A DNA stretch of 64,000 nt from an uncultured Holophagaceae bacterium (GTDB lineage Bacteria > Acidobacteriota > Holophagae > Holophagales > Holophagaceae): contig CAIZZF010000008.1 of NCBI GenBank assembly GCA_903937385.1, positions 310,001-374,000 on the forward strand, given 5' to 3'. Shown here one piece after another: positions 36,261 to 43,654 of the stretch (positions are counted from its first letter, which is position 1; every line of letters starts with the position of its first letter). A model generated the notes under the pieces. It was not told the DNA's origin, made no database searches, and was given only the letters and a program-made list of their open reading frames with translations. A program made the translations under genes and the position numbers.

Positions 36261-38027
36261 TCACCAACCGATCTGGCGGCCCTTGTTCTGCGTCTCGAGC
36301 CAGGCCATGAGGGGCTTGAAGTAATCCATCATGGCGCGGGTGGAGAGGTCCTCGCCCGTGGCGCCCATGAGCACCGTGCGCCAGTCCTCGGTGGCCCCCT
36401 TGGCCAGGATCTGCTTCAGGAAGGCGCCCACTTCCTTGTGACCGGCGTAGTTGGTGCTGCGGGGATCCTGGTGGAGGATCTTCCGGGCGATGTGATCATG
36501 CACCTGGAACTTGAAGACCGTGGCCCAGCCGTAGCCGTAGTAGTAGGCGGGATTGTCGTTGATGTGGGTCTTGGTGGGGGCGTCGCAGAACTGCTCCCCG
36601 CGTGGGGCCGGGGGTTCCACGCCCTGCAGGTCCCGGACCTGCTGCCACCAGCGGGCGTTCATCTCCGCGGCGGGCATGCCCTTGGCGTAGAAGTCGGCCT
36701 CCCACTCGGGCATGGTGCCGCAGGCCCAGAACATGAAGGGGATCGCCACCTCCAGGGCGTCGTTCAGCAGCACCTGCATCTCATCCACCTTGTAGTCGGC
36801 AGGCAGCACGCCGGCAGACTTGAGATAGGGAATCTGACGGGTGGCCAGGGCGATGAGCTCGCCCACGCCCTCGTGGAAGCTGGGGTTGGCGCCGTCCCGG
36901 AGCAGGGGCGGCACGGCAGGGTTCGTGTAGCTCATGAAGTAGTAGCCGTGGCCCAGCTCGTGGTGGACCGTCTCGAACCACTGGGCATTGGGCTCGACGC
37001 TCATCAGTGAGCGGATGTCCGTGTCCAGGTCCAGGTGCCAGCAGGAGGCGTGGCTGTTCTTCTTGCGGGCCTCGCCGGGCTTCACCGGATAGAGGTCGGA
37101 CTTGGCCCAGAAGGAGGCTGGCAGGGGCGCAAAGCCGAGTCCCGTGTAGAAGGCCTCGGCAGTCTTGACAACGCGCTCAGGTTGCCAGCCCTTGAAGTAG
37201 GGGTCGAAGTCCACGGCCTGCACGAAGCCGGTCCAGTTCTGGCTCCAGCGGTTGTTGATCCAGTGCGCGGGGATGGCCTTGGGCACGGGCTGGCCGTAAT
37301 TCTTGGCCATCTCGTACTTCACCCAGGTGTGCAGCTGGAGGTAGAGGGGCTTCAGCTCCGCCAGGAACTTGCGGTTGAAGGCCATCATCTCGTCCGTGCT
37401 GAGGCCGTACTTGGCCACCTGCAGCGCGAAGTAGTCGGGGTAGCCCAGCTCCCGGGCACAACCGTTCCGCAGGTCGCGCAGCCGCAGCAGGCCTTCCTTC
37501 AGCACGGGGCCGCTCTCCTTAGAGACCTCCCACACCCGGCGCCGCTCGGCCAGGTCGGCGCTCTTGGCCAGAATCTCGTCGATGCGGTTCGCGGAGAGGG
37601 GCTGGCCATCCAGCTTCCAGACATAGCCGTTCATGCGGCTGGCCTGGGCAGTCTCCGCCGCGATGCGATCAGCCACCAGCCGGGGGTTGGTCATGGGACC
37701 TTCGGCGGCGTTGAGCAGCACCCGCTCCAGCTGCCGCACGGTGAGGTCCTTGAGCTCCTTCCGGTGCGCCAGCAGCTCCCGGGCCTCGGTGATGAGGGCC
37801 GGATTGCCGTTGAAGGCTGCGGCGGCCCGGCCCGCCCACTCGGCGGCGGCATCATTCTCCGGCTTCACATCCGTGGAGGCGGCCCAGGTGGCCTCGGAGG
37901 AAACAGTGTAGAGGGACTGGTAGCCGGCGTTCACGACCTTCAGGAAGCGGTCGGCGCGGTCCTGCAGGGGAGCTGTCATCTGTGCCAGGAGGGGCACACC
38001 GAGGATCAGGGCGGGAAGCAGGCGCAT
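36261..38027 (-). CDS. M2-family metallopeptidase (bacterial ACE-like peptidyl-dipeptidase)
   Basis: 588 residues with signal peptide MRLLPALILGVPLLAQ. Zinc dicarboxypeptidase related to angiotensin-converting enzyme, releasing C-terminal dipeptides. The zinc motif VHHELGHGYYF gives His356-Glu357-x-x-His360, and the third ligand Glu386 is in GANPSFHEGVGEL, the arrangement of M2 enzymes (two residues longer between motifs than in human ACE). YYYGYGWATVFKFQ near the C-terminus is also typical. It is exported, presumably periplasmic. It is convergent with multicopper oxidase 1 and divergent from multicopper oxidase 2. No strong SD is visible before ATG 38027; the signal peptide decides the start. 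Confidence 0.93.
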   Translation of the reverse strand: MRLLPALILGVPLLAQMTAPLQDRADRFLKVVNAGYQSLYTVSSEATWAASTDVKPENDAAAEWAGRAAAAFNGNPALITEARELLAHRKELKDLTVRQLERVLLNAAEGPMTNPRLVADRIAAETAQASRMNGYVWKLDGQPLSANRIDEILAKSADLAERRRVWEVSKESGPVLKEGLLRLRDLRNGCARELGYPDYFALQVAKYGLSTDEMMAFNRKFLAELKPLYLQLHTWVKYEMAKNYGQPVPKAIPAHWINNRWSQNWTGFVQAVDFDPYFKGWQPERVVKTAEAFYTGLGFAPLPASFWAKSDLYPVKPGEARKKNSHASCWHLDLDTDIRSLMSVEPNAQWFETVHHELGHGYYFMSYTNPAVPPLLRDGANPSFHEGVGELIALATRQIPYLKSAGVLPADYKVDEMQVLLNDALEVAIPFMFWACGTMPEWEADFYAKGMPAAEMNARWWQQVRDLQGVEPPAPRGEQFCDAPTKTHINDNPAYYYGYGWATVFKFQVHDHIARKILHQDPRSTNYAGHKEVGAFLKQILAKGATEDWRTVLMGATGEDLSTRAMMDYFKPLMAWLETQNKGRQIGW

Positions 38028-38399
38028 GGGAGCTCCGGGAACCCATCATTCTCCCGCCGGACGGGGGCCTGGCCCAGCTTCATTTGGCTGTTTGGCCACG
38101 AGAGAAGGGGGTTCTGGGAGTTCACCACCGGCTCGGCCCGCTGAGCCCGACTTCACATGGGCAGGTTCCCTGACCTCTGGGTCATTTTTCAAACAACTCT
38201 CATAAATAGACTTTATGAGCCCGTTGGATTCCAGAGCCCAGGACATCAATACAGACCCAACCATTCCAGCACGTAGTAATACCTATGGATTACTACTAAT
38301 TGTTGAAACACCTATTAATTCCTAGGCTTTTAGATGTACCTGGTTTGCCAACTGCGGGGTCCCCGCTGCTCAACGTTTGTCACCTTGGAGTTTCACCCC
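38028..38399. other. Divergent intergenic region, M2 peptidase / multicopper oxidase 2
   Basis: 372 bp without a gene. The half nearer the oxidase (about 38190-38340) is clearly AT-rich and should hold its promoter. It also contains the inverted repeat reported separately at 38273-38296. An in-frame ATG at 38334 precedes the chosen oxidase start but would add 22 residues before the signal peptide. Confidence 0.5.
38273..38296. promoter_or_regulatory. Candidate operator upstream of multicopper oxidase 2
   Basis: GTAGTAAT (38273-38280) and ATTACTAC (38289-38296) form a perfect 8-bp inverted repeat with an 8-bp spacer, 104 bp upstream of the oxidase start in an AT-rich patch. No such repeat stands upstream of oxidase 1, so the paralogues may be regulated differently. 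Confidence 0.45.
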
Positions 38400-40640
38400 A
38401 TGAATAACAACCTGTCTCAGCCTGCCCTCTTCTCCCGGTCCTTCCAGTCCGGTCTTCCCTTCCTCGGCCTGGCCGCCCTTCTGCTGGCCTCGGGTCACAG
38501 CCTCGAGGCGCAGGGAGCCTACGTGCCCCCGCCCCCGTCCACCTGGCAGTCCAGCCCGGTGCTGACCAAGTTCATGACCGAGCTCCGGGCTCCAGGGCTG
38601 ATCCCCGTGGCGCAACCGGACGGCACCCGCCGCTTCACGGGCAGCACCCTCACCGCCAATCACTACACCATTGAGATCAACCAGTTCAAGGACCAGCTGC
38701 ACCCCAGCCTGCCGCCAACCACCCTCTGGGGCTACAACCCAACCTTGGCCCTGGGCGTGGCGCCCAGTGCCATCGTGCCGCAGAAGCACCTGGGCGGCAT
38801 CATCATCGCCCAGAAGGGGGTCCCCACCCAGATCACCTTCCGCAACAACCTGCCCGACAAGCACATCCTCCCTGTGGACACCAGCATCCAGGGCTCGGAT
38901 CCCAGTGTGACCCAGAACCGCACCAGCACCCACCTCCACGGCGGGCTGGTGCCCTGGTTCAGCGACGGCGGCCCCTTCGCCTTCTTTGACCGCATCGGCA
39001 ACAAGGGGGTCAGCTTCGTGCAGAACGCGGTGCTGCGCCCCCTGGAGACTGCGGCGAAGACGGTGCCTGTGAACGAGGCCGAGTACTACTACCCCAACAA
39101 CCAGAGCGCCCGCCTGATGTGGTACCACGACCACGCCATGGGCATCACCCGCCTGAACGCCTACGCCGGCGTGGCCTCTGCCTACATCATCCGGGACTAC
39201 TACGAGTCCACCCTGGTGCGTGACTTCGGGCTGCCCGCCTTCGTGGAAAACGGTGGCCGCGAGCTGCCTCTCATCTTCCAGGACAAGATCTTCCAGAACG
39301 GCAGCGGACCCAGCGATCCGACCGCCCTCCCCTTCCCGGGCTCCGCCCAGGGCCGTGGCAACCTCTGGTACCCCTACGAGTATGATTCGAACCCCTGGAA
39401 CACCAGCACGGCTCCCTCCGTGTCCGTGGTGCCCGAGGCCTTCGGCGACACCCTGCTGGTCAACGGCGCTGCCTATCCCAAGGCCACCGTGGATCCCCGC
39501 CGCTACCGCCTGCGCGTCCTCAATGCCTGCAATGCCCGGGTGCTGAACCTGGCCCTCTTCGAAGACAACGGCGCCGGCCAGCCGGACTTCACCAAGCCCG
39601 GCCCCGCCTGGACGGTCATCGGCACCGAGGGCGGCTTCCTGGCCCGCCCGGTGAGCGTGCCCCAGGCCAATCTGATCACCCTGACGGATGCCGGTGGCGG
39701 CCGCTATGTGAACCCCGCGGCCCCAGGTGGCAGCCTGATCGTCGCCCCCGCCGAGCGCCTGGATCTGGTGCTCGACCTCAACGGCAAGGGCGGCAAGAAG
39801 TACATCCTCTACAACAATGCCCCCGGGCCCTACCCCAACGGCGCTCCCGAGAACGACTATCCCAACGCGCTTGGCATCGGTGACACCTCCATCCTCATGC
39901 GCTTCGAGGTCAAGCTGGACGCCAAGACCATGGCCAAGGACCTGCCCTCGAAGCTCGTCCCCGCCACCCCCCTGGCCGGGGACTCCAACTCTCTGATGGA
40001 CCTGCCCCTGGCTGGTTCGGTGGCCTCCACGGTCGTCAGCAAGCTGAGCTGGAACACCACCACCAGCGCCCCCCTGCCCATCCCCACCCGCAAGGGCATC
40101 GTGGTCCGCCAGCTGACCCTGAACGAAGCTGTCGACCTCAACAACCGCCTCATCCAGATGCTCGGCACCAACGTCGCAGGCCCCACCGGGGACTTCGGCC
40201 GCCCCTACTATGACCCCAAGGATCCGGCTGGTTCCCTCGCCACCGAGACGCCCATCAACGGCGGCACTGAGGTCTGGCAGATCGCCAACCTCACCGGGGA
40301 CACCCACCCGATCCACTTCCACCTAGCCAATGCCCAGATCCTCTCCCGCCAGGCATTCGACACCGTCGCCTACATGGCCACGCCCCTCGGCACGCCCGCG
40401 GTCCCGGTCTACAACCCCGCCTACCCCGCGCGCGGCCCCGAAGCCACCGAGGTGGGCTGGAAGGAGACCGTCAAGATGCATCCCGGTGAGGTCACGACCG
40501 TGATCATGCAGTTCAACCTGCCCCAGGTACCCTTCAAGATCCCCGTCAGCCCCCGCACCGGCGGCCACGAATACGTGTGGCACTGCCACATCCTCGAGCA
40601 TGAGGAGCACGACATGATGCGCACCTTGGTGGTGAAGTAG
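38400..40640 (+). CDS. Multicopper oxidase 2 (CotA/bilirubin-oxidase type)
   Basis: 746 residues, a close paralogue of the oxidase at 33970 across its whole length, with the same APG- and PPPPSTWQSSP-rich start of the mature protein. Copper ligands: THLHGG (His178, His180), WYHDHAMG (His243, His245), HPIHFH (His636, His639, His641) and WHCHILEHEEHDM (His728, Cys729, His730, His734, axial Met739). Sec-type signal LPFLGLAALLLASGHSLEAQ; no twin-arginine pair. The start at ATG 38400 follows TTGGAGTTTCACCCC. Compared with copy 1 it has extra residues before HDH (VLRPLETAAKTVPVNEAEYY). The substrate is unknown; the two may differ in expression more than in chemistry. Confidence 0.92.
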   Translation: MNNNLSQPALFSRSFQSGLPFLGLAALLLASGHSLEAQGAYVPPPPSTWQSSPVLTKFMTELRAPGLIPVAQPDGTRRFTGSTLTANHYTIEINQFKDQLHPSLPPTTLWGYNPTLALGVAPSAIVPQKHLGGIIIAQKGVPTQITFRNNLPDKHILPVDTSIQGSDPSVTQNRTSTHLHGGLVPWFSDGGPFAFFDRIGNKGVSFVQNAVLRPLETAAKTVPVNEAEYYYPNNQSARLMWYHDHAMGITRLNAYAGVASAYIIRDYYESTLVRDFGLPAFVENGGRELPLIFQDKIFQNGSGPSDPTALPFPGSAQGRGNLWYPYEYDSNPWNTSTAPSVSVVPEAFGDTLLVNGAAYPKATVDPRRYRLRVLNACNARVLNLALFEDNGAGQPDFTKPGPAWTVIGTEGGFLARPVSVPQANLITLTDAGGGRYVNPAAPGGSLIVAPAERLDLVLDLNGKGGKKYILYNNAPGPYPNGAPENDYPNALGIGDTSILMRFEVKLDAKTMAKDLPSKLVPATPLAGDSNSLMDLPLAGSVASTVVSKLSWNTTTSAPLPIPTRKGIVVRQLTLNEAVDLNNRLIQMLGTNVAGPTGDFGRPYYDPKDPAGSLATETPINGGTEVWQIANLTGDTHPIHFHLANAQILSRQAFDTVAYMATPLGTPAVPVYNPAYPARGPEATEVGWKETVKMHPGEVTTVIMQFNLPQVPFKIPVSPRTGGHEYVWHCHILEHEEHDMMRTLVVK

Positions 40641-40690
40641 CCCCAAAAGCCAGGCAAGCAGACAAAAAGAAGCGGGGGCAACCCCGCTTC
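40455..40690. repeat. Duplicated oxidase 3' end, copy 2
   Basis: Gap-free match, about 94% identical, to 36007-36242, running from the last part of the coding region through the stop codon into the terminator stem. See copy 1. Confidence 0.85.
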
Positions 40691-40699
40691 TTTTTGTCT
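40660..40699. terminator. Bidirectional intrinsic terminator
   Basis: An 18-bp perfect inverted repeat (AGACAAAAAGAAGCGGGG at 40660-40677, complement at 40682-40699) with loop GCAA. The GC core is flanked by A5 and T5, so it can terminate both multicopper oxidase 2 and the convergent gcvPB transcript. Confidence 0.9.
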
Positions 40700-40716
40700 G
40701 GATTGAAAGAGACAGG

Positions 40717-42246
40717 CTAGGGCTTCGTCCAGCGCAGGACGGGTTTGCGGGCGGCGGTGGTCTCGTCGAGGCGGCGCAGGGGCGCCAGCACCGGCGCCTG
40801 ATGCAGCAGGTCCGGGTCCTCCTCGGCCTCCTTGGCGATCTGCAGCATGGTGTCGCAGAAGGCGTCCAGCTCGTCCTTCCCTTCGCTCTCGGTGGGCTCG
40901 ATCATGAGCGCGCCGGGCACGATGAGGGGGAAGTAGATCGTGGGCGGGTGGTAGCCGTGGTCGATGAGGCGCTTGGCGATGTCCAGGGTGTGCACGTCGT
41001 GCTTGGCCTGCAGCGTGTCGCTGAAGACCACCTCGTGCAGGCTGGGGGAGTCGATGTGCAGCGAGTATGCGCCCTTCAGCCGGACGCGGATGTAGTTGGC
41101 GTTCACGATGGCGCGCAGCGTCGCAGCCTTGAGTCCGTCCGAGCCGTGGCTCAGGCAGTAGGTCATGGCCCGCACCAGGATCCCGAAGTTGCCGTAGAAG
41201 GTGTGCACCTTGCCGATGCTCTGGGGGCGGTCCCAGTCCCAGCGGTAGGTGTGCCGGGGCACTTCGCCCTCGCCCACCTTCACGGTGTCGCGGACCACCA
41301 CGGGCACCGGCAGGAAGGGCATGAGGCGTTCCGCGCAGCAAACTGGGCCTGCGCCGGGACCACCGCCGCCGTGAGGCGTCGAGAAGGTCTTGTGCAGGTT
41401 CAGGTGCATGACGTCCACGCCGAAGTCGCCGGGCCGGGCCACGCCCACCAGGGCGTTCATGTTGGCGCCGTCCATGTAGACCAGCGCATCGACGCTGTGC
41501 AGGAGGTCGCTGACTTCCTTGAAGCGGTACTCGAAGACACCCACGGTGTTGGGGTTGGTGATCATGGCCCCCGCGATCTCGGGACCCAGCTCCGCCACCA
41601 GCGTCCGCAGACCCTTGCGGGTCTTGCCGCTGGCGGGATCCGTGACATCGTCGAATGCGATGGTGCCGTCCGGCAGCGAGGGCAGCTCGACGACCTCATA
41701 GCCCGCCATGGCGGCCGTGGCGGGGTTGGTGCCGTGGCCGCTGTCGGGGATGAGGATGACGCGGCGTTTGGCGCCCCGGCTGACATGGTAGGCGCGGATG
41801 AGCATCACGCCCGTGAGCTCGCCGGCAGCGCCGGCGCTGGGCTGGAGGGTGACGCCGGGCAGGCCCGTGATCTCCTGCAGCCACGCCTGCAGCGTGTGGA
41901 CCAGCTCCAGGTTGCCCTGCACCAGGGCGTCGGGCGCCATGGGGTGGCTGTCCGTGAAGCCGGGCAGGCCTGCCACTTTTTCGTTGAGCCGGGGGTTGTG
42001 CTTCATGGTGCAGGAGCCCAGCGGATAGATGCCATCGTCCACGCCGTAGTTCCACTTGGAGAGGCGCGTGAAGTGGCGGATGACTTCCACTTCGCTCAGC
42101 TCGGGCAGGGCGGCGAAGCCGCTGCGCTTCAGGTGGGCGGGGCGGGTGTCGCGGGCGGCGGGCACGTCCGCTTTCGGCAGATCCATGCCCCGCTTGCCGG
42201 GGACCGAGCGCTCGAAGGAGAGGGGTTCACGCTGGCGCAGGAACAT
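40717..42246 (-). CDS. gcvPB: Glycine dehydrogenase (decarboxylating) subunit 2
   Basis: 509 residues. Forms the P-protein of the glycine cleavage system with subunit 1 (gcvPA); this subunit carries pyridoxal phosphate. The PLP lysine is Lys286 in LNLHKTFSTPHGGGGPG, the conserved site of the family, and YPLGSCTMKHNPRLNE (about 74-89) and SGHGTNPATAAMAG are also present. P-protein releases CO2 from glycine and passes the aminomethyl group to the lipoyl H-protein. The start is ATG 42246 with GAGGAGG upstream, which overlaps the end of gcvPA; the two are 2 bp apart. gcvT and gcvH are not in this window. Confidence 0.95.
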   Translation of the reverse strand: MFLRQREPLSFERSVPGKRGMDLPKADVPAARDTRPAHLKRSGFAALPELSEVEVIRHFTRLSKWNYGVDDGIYPLGSCTMKHNPRLNEKVAGLPGFTDSHPMAPDALVQGNLELVHTLQAWLQEITGLPGVTLQPSAGAAGELTGVMLIRAYHVSRGAKRRVILIPDSGHGTNPATAAMAGYEVVELPSLPDGTIAFDDVTDPASGKTRKGLRTLVAELGPEIAGAMITNPNTVGVFEYRFKEVSDLLHSVDALVYMDGANMNALVGVARPGDFGVDVMHLNLHKTFSTPHGGGGPGAGPVCCAERLMPFLPVPVVVRDTVKVGEGEVPRHTYRWDWDRPQSIGKVHTFYGNFGILVRAMTYCLSHGSDGLKAATLRAIVNANYIRVRLKGAYSLHIDSPSLHEVVFSDTLQAKHDVHTLDIAKRLIDHGYHPPTIYFPLIVPGALMIEPTESEGKDELDAFCDTMLQIAKEAEEDPDLLHQAPVLAPLRRLDETTAARKPVLRWTKP

Positions 42247-42248
42247 GG

Positions 42249-43610
42249 TCACACCTCCTCGGCAAGGACAGGCACGCGGGCGAGGATCTCGACGAGGCTC
42301 TCGATCATCTGGCGGGTGTGCAGCTCTGTGGCGCACCACAGGATGCAGCCCTGGTACTCGGGATAGAAGCGGCCCAGGTCCAGCCCCGGCAGCAGGCTCT
42401 CCTTCAGGCAGGCGGCCTCCAGCGCCGCATAGTCACCCTGGTAGCGCAGCACGAACTCGTTGAAGAAGGGCTGCTCGAAGACCGGCTCCAGATCCGGCAA
42501 CTCCAGCAGCCGCTCCCGCAGGTACTGGGCCTTGGCGGCATTCAGCTCTGCCAGTCCCGTCAGGCCCGCGGGCCCGGCCAGGTGCATGAAGATGTTGGCG
42601 CGCAGGGCCACCAGGCCCTGGTTCGAGCAGATGTTGCTGGTGGCCTTGTCGCGGCGGATGTGCTGCTCGCGGGCCGTGAGGGTCAGCACGTAACCCGTGC
42701 GTCCCTCCAGGTCCTTCGTCTGGCCCACCACGCGGCCGGGGATCTCGCGCTTGTGGGCATCCTTCACGGCGAGGAAGCCCAGGAAGGGTCCGCCGAAGTT
42801 GGGCTTGTTGCCTAAGGACATCGCCTCGCCGCAGGCCATGTCCGCGCCCGCCTTGCCGGGTGACTCGAACCAGCCGAAGGCGAAGGCCTCCTGGGTGACG
42901 CTCACCAGCAGGGCGCCCGCGGCATGGATGGGGGCGGCCAGGGCCGTGAGGTCCTCCACGGCGCCCAGGAAGTTGGGATAGCCCACCAGCACCGCAGCCA
43001 CGTCGCCATTGAGCTTGGCGGCGAGGTCAGCCAGGTCCGTGACGCCATCCTTCAGGCCCACTTCCACCAGGTGCAGGTCGTCGTGGGGCGCGAAGTTGGT
43101 CTTGAGCACCTCGCGATACATCGGGTGCAGGCCCCGGCTCACCAGCACGGTGCTGCGCTTCTTGGCCACGCGCACGGCCATGAGCGCCGCTTCCACGCAG
43201 GCGGTGCCACCGTCATAGAGGCTGGCGTTGGTGACCTCCAGGCCCGTGAGATCGCAGATCAGCGTCTGGTATTCGAAGATGTGCTGCAGGGTGCCCTGGC
43301 TGATCTCGGGCTGGTAGGGCGTGTAGGCCGTGAACCACTCCTGGCGGCTGATCAGTGCGTCGATGGCCGAGGGCACGAAGTGGTCGTAGGCGCCGGCGCC
43401 GAGGAACTGGGCGCAGAAGCGCATGTTCCGGTTGGCTTGCCCCATCATCTGCCAGGCCACCTCCTGCTCGGAGCCTCCCTCGGGCAGGTCCAGCTCGCGA
43501 CCGAGCCGGAGGGCTTCGGGAATGCCCGCCAGCAATGACTCCGCGGCCGGAACGCCGATGGCGTCCAGGAGGGCTTGATCCTCAACAGGGGAAGAGGGCA
43601 GGTAGCGCAT
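42249..43610 (-). CDS. gcvPA: Glycine dehydrogenase (decarboxylating) subunit 1
   Basis: 453 residues. Non-PLP-binding half of the split P-protein. Recognisable by MRYLPSS at the start, PYQPEISQGTLQHIFEYQTL, YDGGTACVEAALMA and the C-terminal NKPNFGGPFLGFLAVKDAHK to TLTAREQHIRRDKATSNICS. The split gcvPA/gcvPB arrangement is common in Firmicutes, Thermotogae and Acidobacteria, in contrast to the fused P-protein of enterobacteria. The start at ATG 43610 follows GAGG 6 bp upstream; a TTG at 43625 would add five residues. No glycine riboswitch precedes it, as only 44 bp separate it from the patatin gene. Confidence 0.95.
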   Translation of the reverse strand: MRYLPSSPVEDQALLDAIGVPAAESLLAGIPEALRLGRELDLPEGGSEQEVAWQMMGQANRNMRFCAQFLGAGAYDHFVPSAIDALISRQEWFTAYTPYQPEISQGTLQHIFEYQTLICDLTGLEVTNASLYDGGTACVEAALMAVRVAKKRSTVLVSRGLHPMYREVLKTNFAPHDDLHLVEVGLKDGVTDLADLAAKLNGDVAAVLVGYPNFLGAVEDLTALAAPIHAAGALLVSVTQEAFAFGWFESPGKAGADMACGEAMSLGNKPNFGGPFLGFLAVKDAHKREIPGRVVGQTKDLEGRTGYVLTLTAREQHIRRDKATSNICSNQGLVALRANIFMHLAGPAGLTGLAELNAAKAQYLRERLLELPDLEPVFEQPFFNEFVLRYQGDYAALEAACLKESLLPGLDLGRFYPEYQGCILWCATELHTRQMIESLVEILARVPVLAEEV

Positions 43611-43654
43611 GGCAGCCTCGGGCAAAGAGCGATGGAAAACAGACCTTCAGGGTA

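Noticed and set aside
43611-43654. Glycine riboswitch before gcvPA
   Set aside because: Only 44 bp separate the gene from its neighbour, too short, and no tandem aptamer-like structure is visible.
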